Positions 24,057 to 31,808 of a DNA stretch of 64,000 nucleotides are shown here, in pieces. The number at the start of each line of letters is the position of its first letter. Positions within the stretch are counted from its first letter, which is position 1. The notes under the pieces were generated by a model. The model worked only from the letters and a program-made list of their open reading frames with translations, ran no database searches and was not told where the DNA came from. The translations under genes were made by a program, and so were the position numbers. Location of the stretch: positions 1 through 64,000 of the forward strand of contig NZ_JBHSFP010000032.1 in NCBI RefSeq assembly GCF_042654065.1, in the 5' to 3' direction. Source of the stretch: Sphaerisporangium dianthi (lineage in GTDB: Bacteria > Actinomycetota > Actinomycetes > Streptosporangiales > Streptosporangiaceae).

Positions 24057-24770
24057 TCAGAGGGCGCGGCGCAGCCATTCTTCGACGCCGGCGACGTGGA
24101 CGGTGGCCCAGGCGCGGGCGACGTCGGGCTGCCGGGCCGCGATCGCCTCGTAGATCGCGGCGTGCTGCTCTCTGGTCTTGACGGTCGCGCCCTCCTGGGT
24201 GAGGCCGCGCCAGACGCGGGCCCGGGTGGTCGGACCGGACAGGCTCTCGATCAGCGAGCAGAGCACCGTGTTGCCCGAGCCCTTGGCGATGAGCTGGTGG
24301 AAGTCGAGGTCGTTGGCGACGAGTTCCTCGATGCTCGGGTCGCCGGGCAGGGCCTCCAGGATCGCCCGCAGCTCGTCGATCTGGTCGTCCCCCATGGCGA
24401 GCGCGGCCATGCCCGTGGCGGCGGGTTCGAGGATGCGGCGCACCTGGAAGAACTCGAGCACCGTGTCGTCGCGGTGGAAGTCGACCACGAAGGACAGGGC
24501 GTCGAGCAGCAGGTGGGGCTCGAGGCTGGTGACGTAGGTGCCGTCGCCCTGCCGCACGTCCAGCACGTTGATCAACGCCAGGGCGCGGACGGCCTCGCGG
24601 AGGGAGTTGCGCGACAGGCCGAGGCGCTCGGCGAGGTCGGCCTCTTTGGGCAGCCTCGCGCCGGGGCCGAGCTCGCCCGAGACGATCATGCCCTTGATCT
24701 TGTCGATCGCAGCGTCCGTGACCGCCACGGAGTCACCACCCTTGACTTGCGCGTTTCCATCCACAGACAT
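24057..24770 (-). CDS. FadR-subfamily GntR transcriptional regulator
   Basis: A 237-residue regulator with an N-terminal winged helix (GELGPGARLPKEADLAERLGLSRNSLREAVRAL at residues 32-64, wing DVRQGDGTYVTS) and a C-terminal FCD ligand domain. Histidines and acids in NDLDFHQLIA and REQHAAIYEAI are likely metal or ligand contacts. Members usually sense sugar acids or organic acids. A perfect palindrome AGACATC-G-GATGTCT covers its own start codon, and its half-site recurs before the L-fuconate dehydratase at 17.2 kb. It starts 23 bp after the MBL hydrolase stop on the same strand. Confidence 0.9.
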   Translation of the reverse strand: MSVDGNAQVKGGDSVAVTDAAIDKIKGMIVSGELGPGARLPKEADLAERLGLSRNSLREAVRALALINVLDVRQGDGTYVTSLEPHLLLDALSFVVDFHRDDTVLEFFQVRRILEPAATGMAALAMGDDQIDELRAILEALPGDPSIEELVANDLDFHQLIAKGSGNTVLCSLIESLSGPTTRARVWRGLTQEGATVKTREQHAAIYEAIAARQPDVARAWATVHVAGVEEWLRRAL

Positions 24771-24779
24771 CGGATGTCT
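24765..24779. promoter_or_regulatory. Perfect 15-bp palindrome at the GntR gene start
   Basis: AGACATC-G-GATGTCT has seven-base perfect arms and includes the start codon. Such a position suits an autoregulatory FadR/GntR operator. Confidence 0.6.
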
Positions 24780-24793
24780 ATGAGTCTATGGGG

Positions 24794-25825
24794 TCAATGT
24801 GACGTGGTGATGAACCGGACGGGATCGCCGGGAGCGCCAGGTTCGCGGCGTACGGCGCCCTGGGACTCCAGCGTCCGCAGGTGGGCAGCCGCCTCGCCCG
24901 CCGCCATCCCCCGCTGCACCGCGATCAGCTCCGACCAGGGCCTGTTCCAGGTCATCCGCTCGGCGACCTGCCAGATCGTCAGGGGCCGGTCCGCGCACTC
25001 GGTCATCAACTCGCGGAGACGTAGGAGCTTGTCCTCGTGATGGGCGCGGATCTCGGCCGCGCGGGCGGCGATGCCGGCGAAGGCCCACTCGTGTGCGGGC
25101 AGGGCCTGCGCGGTCCCGAGGTCGGCGACGCGTTTGAGGGAGGCGATGAAGTCCCCGAGCGGGTCGATGTCCTGCCGGTCGTATGGATAGAGGCCGATAT
25201 GAGGTGTTATGCCGGGGAGGATGTGGTCGCCGGTGAACAGCCGGTCGGCGCCCTCCAGGTGCAGGCACACGTGCCCGGGGGTGTGGCCGGGCGTCCACAC
25301 CACGCGCAGAGCACGCCCCGGCAGGTCGACCAGGTCCCCGTCCCTGAGCTCCCGGTCGGGCTGCGCGGGCGGGTCCGGCCGCTCGAAACGCCGGACCTCG
25401 TCCGCGTCCGCCTCCGCGCCCGCGCGGCGCATCATCTCCGCCTGGAAGTCGCCGTGGGAGCCGTCGGGCATACTGCGGATCAGCCGCACCAGGGCGGCGT
25501 CCGCCTCGTGCATGGCGATCCAGGCCCCCGACTCCTCCCGCACCCGCCCGGCCAGCCCGGCGTGGTCGGGGTGGTAGTGGGTGACGACCACCCCGCGCAC
25601 CTCACGGACGTCCACGCCGGCCGCCGCGAGCCCGTCACGCAGCGCCGTCCAGGCGTCCTCGTGGTTCCAGCCGGCGTCGACCAGCACCGGCCCGCCCGGG
25701 GACTCGACGGCGTACACCAGCGTGTACCCGAGCGGGTTGCCGGGGATCGGCACCGGCACGCTCCACACCCCGCCCCCCATGTCGGTGGTCCGCTGGGCGC
25801 TGAAGGGCCTGCGGCGCGTCCTCAC
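24794..25825 (-). CDS. MBL-fold metallo-hydrolase
   Basis: A 343-residue metallo-beta-lactamase-fold protein with the metal motif THYHPDHAGL (H83, H85, D87, H88), a further histidine in WTPGHTPGHVCLH and an aspartate in FTGDHILPG. A winged-helix-like C-terminal extension (LRELMTECADRPLTIWQVAERM) is typical of the LACTB2/glyoxalase-like group. The GTG start overlaps the thiolase stop by 4 bp (GTGA), so it is co-translated with the FadA5-like thiolase. It may be a thioesterase or hydrolase acting on acyl-CoA or lactone intermediates; that role is inferred from context. Confidence 0.87.
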   Translation of the reverse strand: MRTRRRPFSAQRTTDMGGGVWSVPVPIPGNPLGYTLVYAVESPGGPVLVDAGWNHEDAWTALRDGLAAAGVDVREVRGVVVTHYHPDHAGLAGRVREESGAWIAMHEADAALVRLIRSMPDGSHGDFQAEMMRRAGAEADADEVRRFERPDPPAQPDRELRDGDLVDLPGRALRVVWTPGHTPGHVCLHLEGADRLFTGDHILPGITPHIGLYPYDRQDIDPLGDFIASLKRVADLGTAQALPAHEWAFAGIAARAAEIRAHHEDKLLRLRELMTECADRPLTIWQVAERMTWNRPWSELIAVQRGMAAGEAAAHLRTLESQGAVRREPGAPGDPVRFITTSH

Positions 25826-26982
25826 ACGCGCTCGAGGATGGTCGCGGTCGCCAGGGCGCCTCCGGCGCACATCGCCACCAGAGCGGTCGAACTGTCGGAC
25901 CTTTCCAGCTCGTGCAGCGCCGTGGTGACCAGACGGGCGCCCGTCGCGCCCACCGGGTGCCCGAGCGCGATCGCCCCGCCGTTCACGTTGACGCGCTCCA
26001 TGTCCGGATTGTGGACCGCCGCCCAGGACAGCACCACCGCCGCGAACGCCTCGTTCACCTCGAACCTGTGGATGTCGTCCACCGACATGCCGGACATGGC
26101 GAACACTTTGGCGGTCGCGTCCACCGGCCCGTCCAGGTGGAAGTACGGCTCGGAGCCGACCAGCGCCTGAGCCAGGATGCGGGCGCGCGGGCGCATGCCG
26201 TGCCGGGCCGCGGCCTCCTCGCTCATCAGCAGGACGGCCGCCGCGCCGTCGGAGATCTGCGAGGAGGTGCCCGCGGTGTGCAGGGCGTCCTCGCCGAGCA
26301 CCGGCCTCAGGCGGGCCAACCCGTCGACGGTCGTCTCGCGCAGACCCTGGTCCTTGGACACGACGCGGGTCTCTCCCGTCGGAGCCCCGTCCTCGCCGAG
26401 GACGGGCGCCGTCACCGCGACGATCTCGCGCTCGAACCGGCCGTCGGCCCACGCCTTGGCCGCCAGCTGCTGGGAGCGGGCGCCGAACCGGTCGAGCCGC
26501 TCGCGGGTGAGCCCGCGCCGCTGGGCGATGCGCTCGGCGGCGGTGAACTGGTCGGGCAGGTCGATGGACCAGTCCGCGGGACGCGGGTCGGCGGGCAGCA
26601 CGTTGCTGCCGAGCGGCTGGCGGCTCATGGACTCGACGCCGCAGGCGATGCCCGCGTCGATCACCCCGGCCTGGATGAGGGCGGCCACCAGGTGAACGGC
26701 CTGCTGGGAAGAGCCGCACTGGGCGTCGACGGTCGTCACCCCGGCCTGGTACGGCAGGCCCGCGTAGAGCCAGGCGTGCCGGCCGACGTGCCCGCCCTGC
26801 TCGCCGGCCTGGGTCACGCAGCCCGCGAAGACCTGCCCGATGATCGAGGGGTCGACGCCGGACTTCTCCACGACCCCTTTCATGGCGGCCGCGAGCAGGG
26901 CCTGGGGTTTCACCCCGGCCAGCCGGCCGTTGCGCTTGCCGATCGGAGTGCGTACGGCCTCGACGATCACGGGCCTGCCCAT
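25822..26982 (-). CDS. fadA5: Acetyl-CoA acetyltransferase, FadA5-like steroid side-chain thiolase
   Basis: A 386-residue thiolase with the acyl-accepting cysteine in DAQCGSSQQ (C89), the histidine of GHPVG (H342) and the general base cysteine in MCAGG (C372). Long identities, from memory, with mycobacterial FadA5 include PVIVEAVRTPIGKRNG, HTAGTSSQISDGAAAVL, RARILAQALVGSEPYFHLDG and VNVNGGAIALGHPVG. FadA5 cleaves the last beta-keto acyl-CoA of the cholesterol C24-C27 side chain. A KstR-type operator lies 40 bp upstream of its start, and the igr-like operon is just across the kstR gene. Confidence 0.9.
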   Translation of the reverse strand: MGRPVIVEAVRTPIGKRNGRLAGVKPQALLAAAMKGVVEKSGVDPSIIGQVFAGCVTQAGEQGGHVGRHAWLYAGLPYQAGVTTVDAQCGSSQQAVHLVAALIQAGVIDAGIACGVESMSRQPLGSNVLPADPRPADWSIDLPDQFTAAERIAQRRGLTRERLDRFGARSQQLAAKAWADGRFEREIVAVTAPVLGEDGAPTGETRVVSKDQGLRETTVDGLARLRPVLGEDALHTAGTSSQISDGAAAVLLMSEEAAARHGMRPRARILAQALVGSEPYFHLDGPVDATAKVFAMSGMSVDDIHRFEVNEAFAAVVLSWAAVHNPDMERVNVNGGAIALGHPVGATGARLVTTALHELERSDSSTALVAMCAGGALATATILERV

Positions 26983-27000
26983 GCGGCCTCCTCAGCATTC

Positions 27001-27011
27001 GAACATGGTTC
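27001..27011. promoter_or_regulatory. GAAC-N3-GTTC palindrome next to the thiolase
   Basis: GAACATGGTTC lies 18 bp upstream of the thiolase start and 10 bp from the KstR-type site. It has the same arm and spacer layout as the sites at 4534-4544 and 6541-6551. Confidence 0.4.
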
Positions 27012-27021
27012 CAGCCGCGAC

Positions 27022-27035
27022 TGTAACCGGTTCTA
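27022..27035. promoter_or_regulatory. KstR-type operator upstream of the FadA5-like thiolase
   Basis: TGTAACCGGTTCTA matches TNNAACNNGTTNNA exactly, 40 bp upstream of the thiolase start on the minus strand. Confidence 0.7.
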
Positions 27036-27119
27036 ATTTCGCGCGGAAGCCCTCGCGGGCCCGGGGCCGCGCGGGGTGGCGGGCACGAGGGCGTGGCACA
27101 CGCGGGACGTGGGCGGCGG

Positions 27120-27791
27120 TCAGGAGCCGAAGTCGGCGAGCAGGCGTTCGGCCGCGATCTCGATGCGGCGCTGGATCTGCTCGTAGGTGCGCCGTCCGCG
27201 CAGCATCTCGAGGAGCTCGTTCACCCACACGCCGGCCAGTGAGCCCGCCAGGGCGAACTGCTCTTCGCTCGCCGTCTCGAGGGTGAGGCCGTTGCCCGAG
27301 ACGCGCAGCAGCAGCCCGGCCATGCGGTCGCCGAACGGGATCTCGACCTGCGCCATGATGAGCGAGCGGATCAGCGCGTCGGCCAGCTCGGGCTCGCGCA
27401 TCAGGCCGCGGGTGGCCCGCATGAGCACGTCGACCGCGCGGCCGGCGGCCGTCTCGGCTCTGGGCGGGCGCCGCTCGATGCTGTTCTCCAGCAGGTCGAT
27501 CTCTTCGCCGACGACCGCGACGACGAGATCCATCTTCGAGGGGAAGTAGCGATAGAGGGTGCCGAGCGCCACCCCGGCGCGTTCGGCGACGGTTCTCATC
27601 TGCATGGCCTCGACGCCGCCGCGCGAGGCGAGCGCCGCCGCGGCCTGGACGATGCGCTTGCGCCGTTGGTGCTGGCTGCGGGTGCGGACACCGGAGGAGG
27701 CTCGCCCGGCCTGGGCCTGGATGGCCGCCTGGTCGCCGCCGTCGGAGGCGGCGTCGGGGACGGCTGCCGGGCCGGCATGCGAGGTGCGCAT
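27120..27791 (-). CDS. kstR: KstR-like TetR family repressor of steroid catabolism
   Basis: A 223-residue TetR regulator. The HTH segment GVEAMQMRTVAERAGVALGTLYRYFPSKMDLVVAVV closely resembles KstR of Mycobacterium (recalled: DAVQMRSVAERAGVAVGTLYRYFPSK). KstR represses cholesterol uptake and degradation genes and is released by 3-oxo-cholestenoyl-CoA. About 45 N-terminal residues precede the HTH and are low in complexity, so an internal start is possible; ATG at 27791 is the longest. A core AACACGTT abuts this start. The gene stands between the thiolase unit and the divergent ChsE1 operon, an ideal place for a local repressor. Confidence 0.85.
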   Translation of the reverse strand: MRTSHAGPAAVPDAASDGGDQAAIQAQAGRASSGVRTRSQHQRRKRIVQAAAALASRGGVEAMQMRTVAERAGVALGTLYRYFPSKMDLVVAVVGEEIDLLENSIERRPPRAETAAGRAVDVLMRATRGLMREPELADALIRSLIMAQVEIPFGDRMAGLLLRVSGNGLTLETASEEQFALAGSLAGVWVNELLEMLRGRRTYEQIQRRIEIAAERLLADFGS

Positions 27792-27794
27792 GAG

Positions 27795-27802
27795 AACACG
27801 TT
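27795..27802. promoter_or_regulatory. Partial KstR-type core at the repressor gene start
   Basis: AACACGTT (AAC-N2-GTT) lies 3 bp upstream of the kstR-like ATG. The outer T and A of the consensus are absent, so binding would be weaker. Confidence 0.35.
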
Positions 27803-27924
27803 ACCGGATTACTCGCAGGTAGGGCTTGTTACTCGCCGGTCACAAGGAATGCCGTCCTTGCATGACCTTTGTGTTGCGCGCAGATGTCGGGCGTGGGTCT
27901 CGTGCAATGGCTCTGGACACAGAC

Positions 27925-27938
27925 TAGAATCTGTTCTA
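27925..27938. promoter_or_regulatory. Near-consensus KstR-type operator of the chsE1 operon
   Basis: TAGAATCTGTTCTA differs from TNNAACNNGTTNNA only by T for C in the left half-site. It lies 57 bp upstream of the chsE1-like start. Confidence 0.55.
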
Positions 27939-27994
27939 ATTTGCGGCTGACCGGACTCCACCGGGCTCGACCGGGCCGTACGGAAGGCGTCGTG

Positions 27995-29149
27995 ATGGAT
28001 TTCGACCTCGACGAGACGCAGGCGGAGCTGAAAGAGCTGGCCGCGGGCCTGTTCGGCCGGGAGGCCGGGCACGACCGCCTCGCCGCGCACGCCAAGAGCG
28101 GCCACCCGTACGACGCCGCGTTGTGGCGGGCGGTGGCGCGGGCCGGCCTGATCGGGGCCTGCCTGCCGGAGGAGGCCGGCGGCGCCGGTCTGGGCGCCGT
28201 GGCGATGGCCGTGATCGCGCGCGAGGCCGGCGCCCGGGTGGTCCCGGCCCCGCTGCAGGACGGCCTGGTCGCGGCGATGGTGATCGGCCGGTACGGCTCG
28301 GCCGCACAGCGGGCGCTGGCGGCCCGCCTGGCCGAGGGCGAGATCGTGCTGACCGCCGCCCTCCTGGAACCGGGCCGCGATCTCGGGGCGCCGCCGCTCA
28401 CCGAGGCCCGGCCGGCCGGCGAGGCCGGTGAAGGCGGTCACGCCGGTGACGGCGGTGACGCCGCGCGCGCTCATGAAGAGAGGACCGCGGGCGGGTGGGT
28501 GCTCTCCGGGCGCAAGACCATGGTCTCCTACGCCGCCGAGTCCGCGGCGATCGTCGTCCCGGCAGTGACGCCGCGGGGGGTCGGGCTCTTCCTCGTCGAG
28601 CCGGGGGCGGCGGAGCTGCGGCCCGTGCCCACGGCCACCGGCGAGCCGGCCGCCGCCCTGATCCTGGACGGCACCCCGGCAGAGCCGCTCGGCGAGCCGG
28701 ACGGCGTGGCCTTCGCCTCCCTGCGCCGGCTCGCGCTGGTGGCGCTCACGGCGAGCGCCTCGGGCGTGCTAGCGGGCGCGCTCGCGCTGACCACCGAGCA
28801 CATCAGGACCCGCAAGCAGTTCGATCGCGCGCTCGCCGAGTTCCAGGCGGTGACCATGCAGATCGCGGACGTCTACATCGCCGGGCGGGCGTTGGACGTG
28901 GCGGTCTGGTCGGGCGCCTGGCGGGTGGACCAGGGGCTGGACGAGGAGGCCGAGCTGGACCTCGCCGTCGCCGCGCACACGGTCGCCGACACCGCCCTCG
29001 CCGCCCTCTACACCTGCCAGCACCTGCACGGCGGCCTCGGCCTGGACGTCACCTACCCGCTGCACCGCCACTTCGCCTGGGGCAAGCACCGGGCGCACCT
29101 GCTCGGCGGCGTGGAGGCCCGGCTCGACTCGATGGGAGCCCTCGTCTGA
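27995..29149 (+). CDS. chsE1: Acyl-CoA dehydrogenase, ChsE1 (FadE28)-like subunit
   Basis: A 384-residue acyl-CoA dehydrogenase. The C-terminal half, with TRKQFDRALAEFQAV, QIADVYIAGRALDVAVW and CQHLHGGLGLDVTYPLHRH, parallels mycobacterial FadE28. That protein pairs with FadE29 as an alpha2beta2 enzyme dehydrogenating the three-carbon steroid side chain. It has no LNxERV catalytic-base segment, consistent with dependence on the partner subunit. A Gly/Ala-rich insertion (about residues 135-165, EAGEGGHAGDGGDAARAHEE) is unusual. The ATG at 27995 has GAAGG upstream. The next gene overlaps by one base (TGATG). Confidence 0.9.
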   Translation: MDFDLDETQAELKELAAGLFGREAGHDRLAAHAKSGHPYDAALWRAVARAGLIGACLPEEAGGAGLGAVAMAVIAREAGARVVPAPLQDGLVAAMVIGRYGSAAQRALAARLAEGEIVLTAALLEPGRDLGAPPLTEARPAGEAGEGGHAGDGGDAARAHEERTAGGWVLSGRKTMVSYAAESAAIVVPAVTPRGVGLFLVEPGAAELRPVPTATGEPAAALILDGTPAEPLGEPDGVAFASLRRLALVALTASASGVLAGALALTTEHIRTRKQFDRALAEFQAVTMQIADVYIAGRALDVAVWSGAWRVDQGLDEEAELDLAVAAHTVADTALAALYTCQHLHGGLGLDVTYPLHRHFAWGKHRAHLLGGVEARLDSMGALV

Positions 29150-30303
29150 TGCTGATCGACCTGACGCCCGAGCAGAAACGGCTCGGTGACGAGCTGCGAG
29201 AGTACTTCGCCGCCTGCCTCACCGACGAGGACCGCGGCAAGATCGCCGAGGACCCGTTCGGCGAGGCGTACATGGAGCACTGCCGCAGGCTCGGCCGCGA
29301 CGGCAAGCTCGGGCTCGGCTGGCCCAAGGAGTACGGCGGAGGCGGCCTCGGGCCGCTGGAGCAGCAGATCTTCGCCAACGAGATCGCCCGCGCCGAGGTG
29401 CCGTACCCGATCATCACGGTGCAGACGGTGGGCCCGACGCTGATGCAGTACGGCACGACCGAGCAGAAGGAGTACTTCCTGCCCCGCATCCTGGCCGGGG
29501 ACTGCCATTTCGCCATCGGCTACAGCGAGCCGGGCGCCGGCACCGACCTGGCCTCCCTGCGCACGACGGCGGTCAGGGACGGCGACCACTACGTCGTCAA
29601 CGGGCAGAAGATCTTCACCTCGGGCGCGCACTACGCCGGGTACGTCTGGCTGGCCGCCCGCACCGACCCCGGGGCCAAGAAGCACCGCGGCATCTCGATG
29701 CTGATCGTGGACACCCGCGACCCGGGGTACTCCTGGACGCCGATCGTCACCATGGACGGGCGCCACCACACCAACTCGACGTACTACTCCGACGTCCAGG
29801 TGCCGGCGGACATGCTGGTCGGCGAGGAGAACAAGGGCTGGGACCTCATCGTCAACCAGCTCAACCACGAGCGGGTCACCCTCGGCCCCGCGGGCAACCT
29901 CGCACGCATGTACGACCGGTTCGCGGCCTGGGCGCGGCGCACCGGCGCCATCGAGGAGCCCGCGGTGCGCCGGGCCCTCGGGCGCGTCTACGCCTACTTC
30001 CGCACCAACGAGCTGCTCAACTGGCAGGTCGCCGCCAACATGGGCCTCGGCTGGCTCGGGGCGCCCGACGCCTCCGCCACCAAGATCTACGGCTCGGAGC
30101 GCATGCAGGAGGTCGGCAGGATCGTGGGCGAGACGCTGGCGCGGTTCGGCGACCTGTCCGACCCCGGGACCGCCGCGTTCGTCCAGCAGCTCGACAGGTC
30201 GGTCAAGGGGGCGATCGTGCTCACCTTCGGCGGCGGGGTGAACGAGGTCCAGCGCGAGCTCATCGCCATGCTCGGCCTCGGCCTCCCGCGCCCGCCCCGG
30301 TGA
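29149..30303 (+). CDS. chsE2: Acyl-CoA dehydrogenase, ChsE2 (FadE29)-like subunit
   Basis: A 384-residue acyl-CoA dehydrogenase strikingly similar, from memory, to FadE29: IDLTPEQ start, GRDGKLGLGWPKEYGG, HFAIGYSEPGAGTDLASLR, DGDHYVVNGQKIFTSGAH and DPGYSWTPIV. The probable catalytic glutamate is E241 in LNHERVTLGPAG. With the preceding ChsE1-like subunit it should form the FAD enzyme that introduces the double bond in the propionyl side-chain CoA thioester. Start and stop codons of the two genes overlap by one base, giving equimolar coupling. Confidence 0.92.
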   Translation: MLIDLTPEQKRLGDELREYFAACLTDEDRGKIAEDPFGEAYMEHCRRLGRDGKLGLGWPKEYGGGGLGPLEQQIFANEIARAEVPYPIITVQTVGPTLMQYGTTEQKEYFLPRILAGDCHFAIGYSEPGAGTDLASLRTTAVRDGDHYVVNGQKIFTSGAHYAGYVWLAARTDPGAKKHRGISMLIVDTRDPGYSWTPIVTMDGRHHTNSTYYSDVQVPADMLVGEENKGWDLIVNQLNHERVTLGPAGNLARMYDRFAAWARRTGAIEEPAVRRALGRVYAYFRTNELLNWQVAANMGLGWLGAPDASATKIYGSERMQEVGRIVGETLARFGDLSDPGTAAFVQQLDRSVKGAIVLTFGGGVNEVQRELIAMLGLGLPRPPR

Positions 30304-30346
30304 GCGGGATGGCGACGGACACGCTGAGCACGGTCGAAGGAGAGAG

Positions 30347-31303
30347 ATGACGACGACGGCCGCACCGGATCTTCACGAGCGGCTCACCGCGCTGGCCGAA
30401 CGGCAGATCGCGGCGGGCGAGGTGCGCGGCGCCCCGGCGGCCGACCCGGTCAACCTGCCGATGATCCGTCACTGGACCGCCGCGATGGGGGACGCCAACC
30501 CGGTCTACACCGACGAGGCGTTCGCCGCCGCGAGCGTGCACGGGGAGATCGTCGCGCCGCCGGCGATGGCGCAGGTGTGGACGATGGGCGGGCCGGGCCC
30601 GCGCGAGGGCGCGACCTCGCCGGTGGACGACGTGCTGCGGGCGCTCGACGAGGGCGGCTTCACCGGAGTGGTGGCCACCAACTGCGAGCAGACCTACCAC
30701 CGGTACGCGCGGCTGGGGGAGCGGCTGATCCCCGCCACGCGGTTGACCGGGCTGGCCGGGCCGAAGACCACGGCGCTCGGCACCGGATACTTCGTGACCT
30801 GGGTGATGACCTGGTACTCGGAGCACGAACCGGTAGCGGAGATGATGTTCCGGATACTGAAGTTTCGTCCGCGGGAGGATAAAGCCGCGCCCGAGGGGCG
30901 CAGCCCGTACCCTCTGCGACCGGCCGTCAACCGGGACACGGAGTTCTTCTGGAATGGTGTCCGGGAAGGCGAGCTCCGGATCCAGAAATGCGGTGACTGT
31001 GGCGAGCTGCGGCATCCGCCGGGACCGGTCTGCCCGTCGTGCCGTTCGGCGAACCGGGGGTACGCCGTGGCGAGCGGGCTCGGCGAGGTGTACAGCTTCG
31101 TCGTTCACCACAACCCTCCGGTGCCGGGAATCGAGCGGCCTTACGTGGTCGCTGTGATCGAATTGCCGGAGGGAACGCGAATTGTCGGAAATGTCGTGGA
31201 ATGCCCACCGGAAAGCGTGGATATCGGCATGCCGGTCCAGGTGGCATATCGCGAGATGGACGACGAACTGACCTTGCCGATGTGGGTACCCCGGGAGTCG
31301 TGA
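30347..31303 (+). CDS. chsH2: Bifunctional MaoC/DUF35 protein, ChsH2-like
   Basis: A 318-residue fusion. The N-terminal part (to about residue 180) is a MaoC hotdog domain without an obvious catalytic D-x4-H pair (NPVYTDEAF region). The C-terminal part is DUF35, with a zinc ribbon CGDCGELRHPPGPVCPSC and an OB fold. In mycobacteria ChsH2 joins ChsH1 to hydrate the steroid enoyl-CoA, and its DUF35 domain binds the aldolase Ltp2. Order, size and domain layout are all preserved here. The ribosome binding site is GAAGGAGAG, 43 bp after chsE2. The ChsH1 gene overlaps its stop by one base. Confidence 0.9.
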   Translation: MTTTAAPDLHERLTALAERQIAAGEVRGAPAADPVNLPMIRHWTAAMGDANPVYTDEAFAAASVHGEIVAPPAMAQVWTMGGPGPREGATSPVDDVLRALDEGGFTGVVATNCEQTYHRYARLGERLIPATRLTGLAGPKTTALGTGYFVTWVMTWYSEHEPVAEMMFRILKFRPREDKAAPEGRSPYPLRPAVNRDTEFFWNGVREGELRIQKCGDCGELRHPPGPVCPSCRSANRGYAVASGLGEVYSFVVHHNPPVPGIERPYVVAVIELPEGTRIVGNVVECPPESVDIGMPVQVAYREMDDELTLPMWVPRES

Positions 31304-31710
31304 TGCGCACACTGACGGAAGACGACATCGAATACGGAGCCACGCTCCCGCCGTTGCGCATCGAGCTGACGCCGACCACGGTCATCGCGACCGCCCTGTC
31401 GACCATGGACTTCACGCCGGTCCACCACGACGTCGAAGGAGCCAGGGCCCAGGGCTCCAAGGACATCTTCCTGAACATCCTCACCACCATGGGCCTGGTC
31501 GAGCGCTACGTGACCGACTGGGCCGGGCCGGAGGCCCTCGTCCGCGGCATCAACGTCAGGCTCGGCGTGCCCGCGTACGCCGGCGACACGCTGACCTTCA
31601 GCGGGACGGTCACCGCCCGCGAGGGAGGCGAGGTGACGGTCGAGGTCCGCGGCGCCGTCAGCCTGGGCGACCACGCCATCGGCACGGTCCGCTTCAGCCT
31701 TCCCCGCTGA
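31303..31710 (+). CDS. chsH1: MaoC-like enoyl-CoA hydratase subunit, ChsH1-like
   Basis: A 135-residue single hotdog-fold MaoC domain. The hydratase-2 motif region is MDFTPVHHDVEGARAQGSKDIFLN, with the D-x4-H catalytic pair in DFTPVHHD. The following GINVRLGVPAYAGDTLTFSGTV is standard for the fold. It should supply the active site of the ChsH1-ChsH2 hydratase for the steroid C22 side-chain enoyl-CoA. The start ATG overlaps the stop of chsH2 by one base (TGATG). Ltp2 follows after 98 bp. Confidence 0.9.
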   Translation: MRTLTEDDIEYGATLPPLRIELTPTTVIATALSTMDFTPVHHDVEGARAQGSKDIFLNILTTMGLVERYVTDWAGPEALVRGINVRLGVPAYAGDTLTFSGTVTAREGGEVTVEVRGAVSLGDHAIGTVRFSLPR

Positions 31711-31808
31711 GGCCGCCGCCGGCTCCGGCCCACCCCTCCCGCCCGCGCATCCGCCCGCCCCGGGACCCGCACTCCACCGAGGCCGACGTCACCAGAAAGG
31801 CTCACCAC

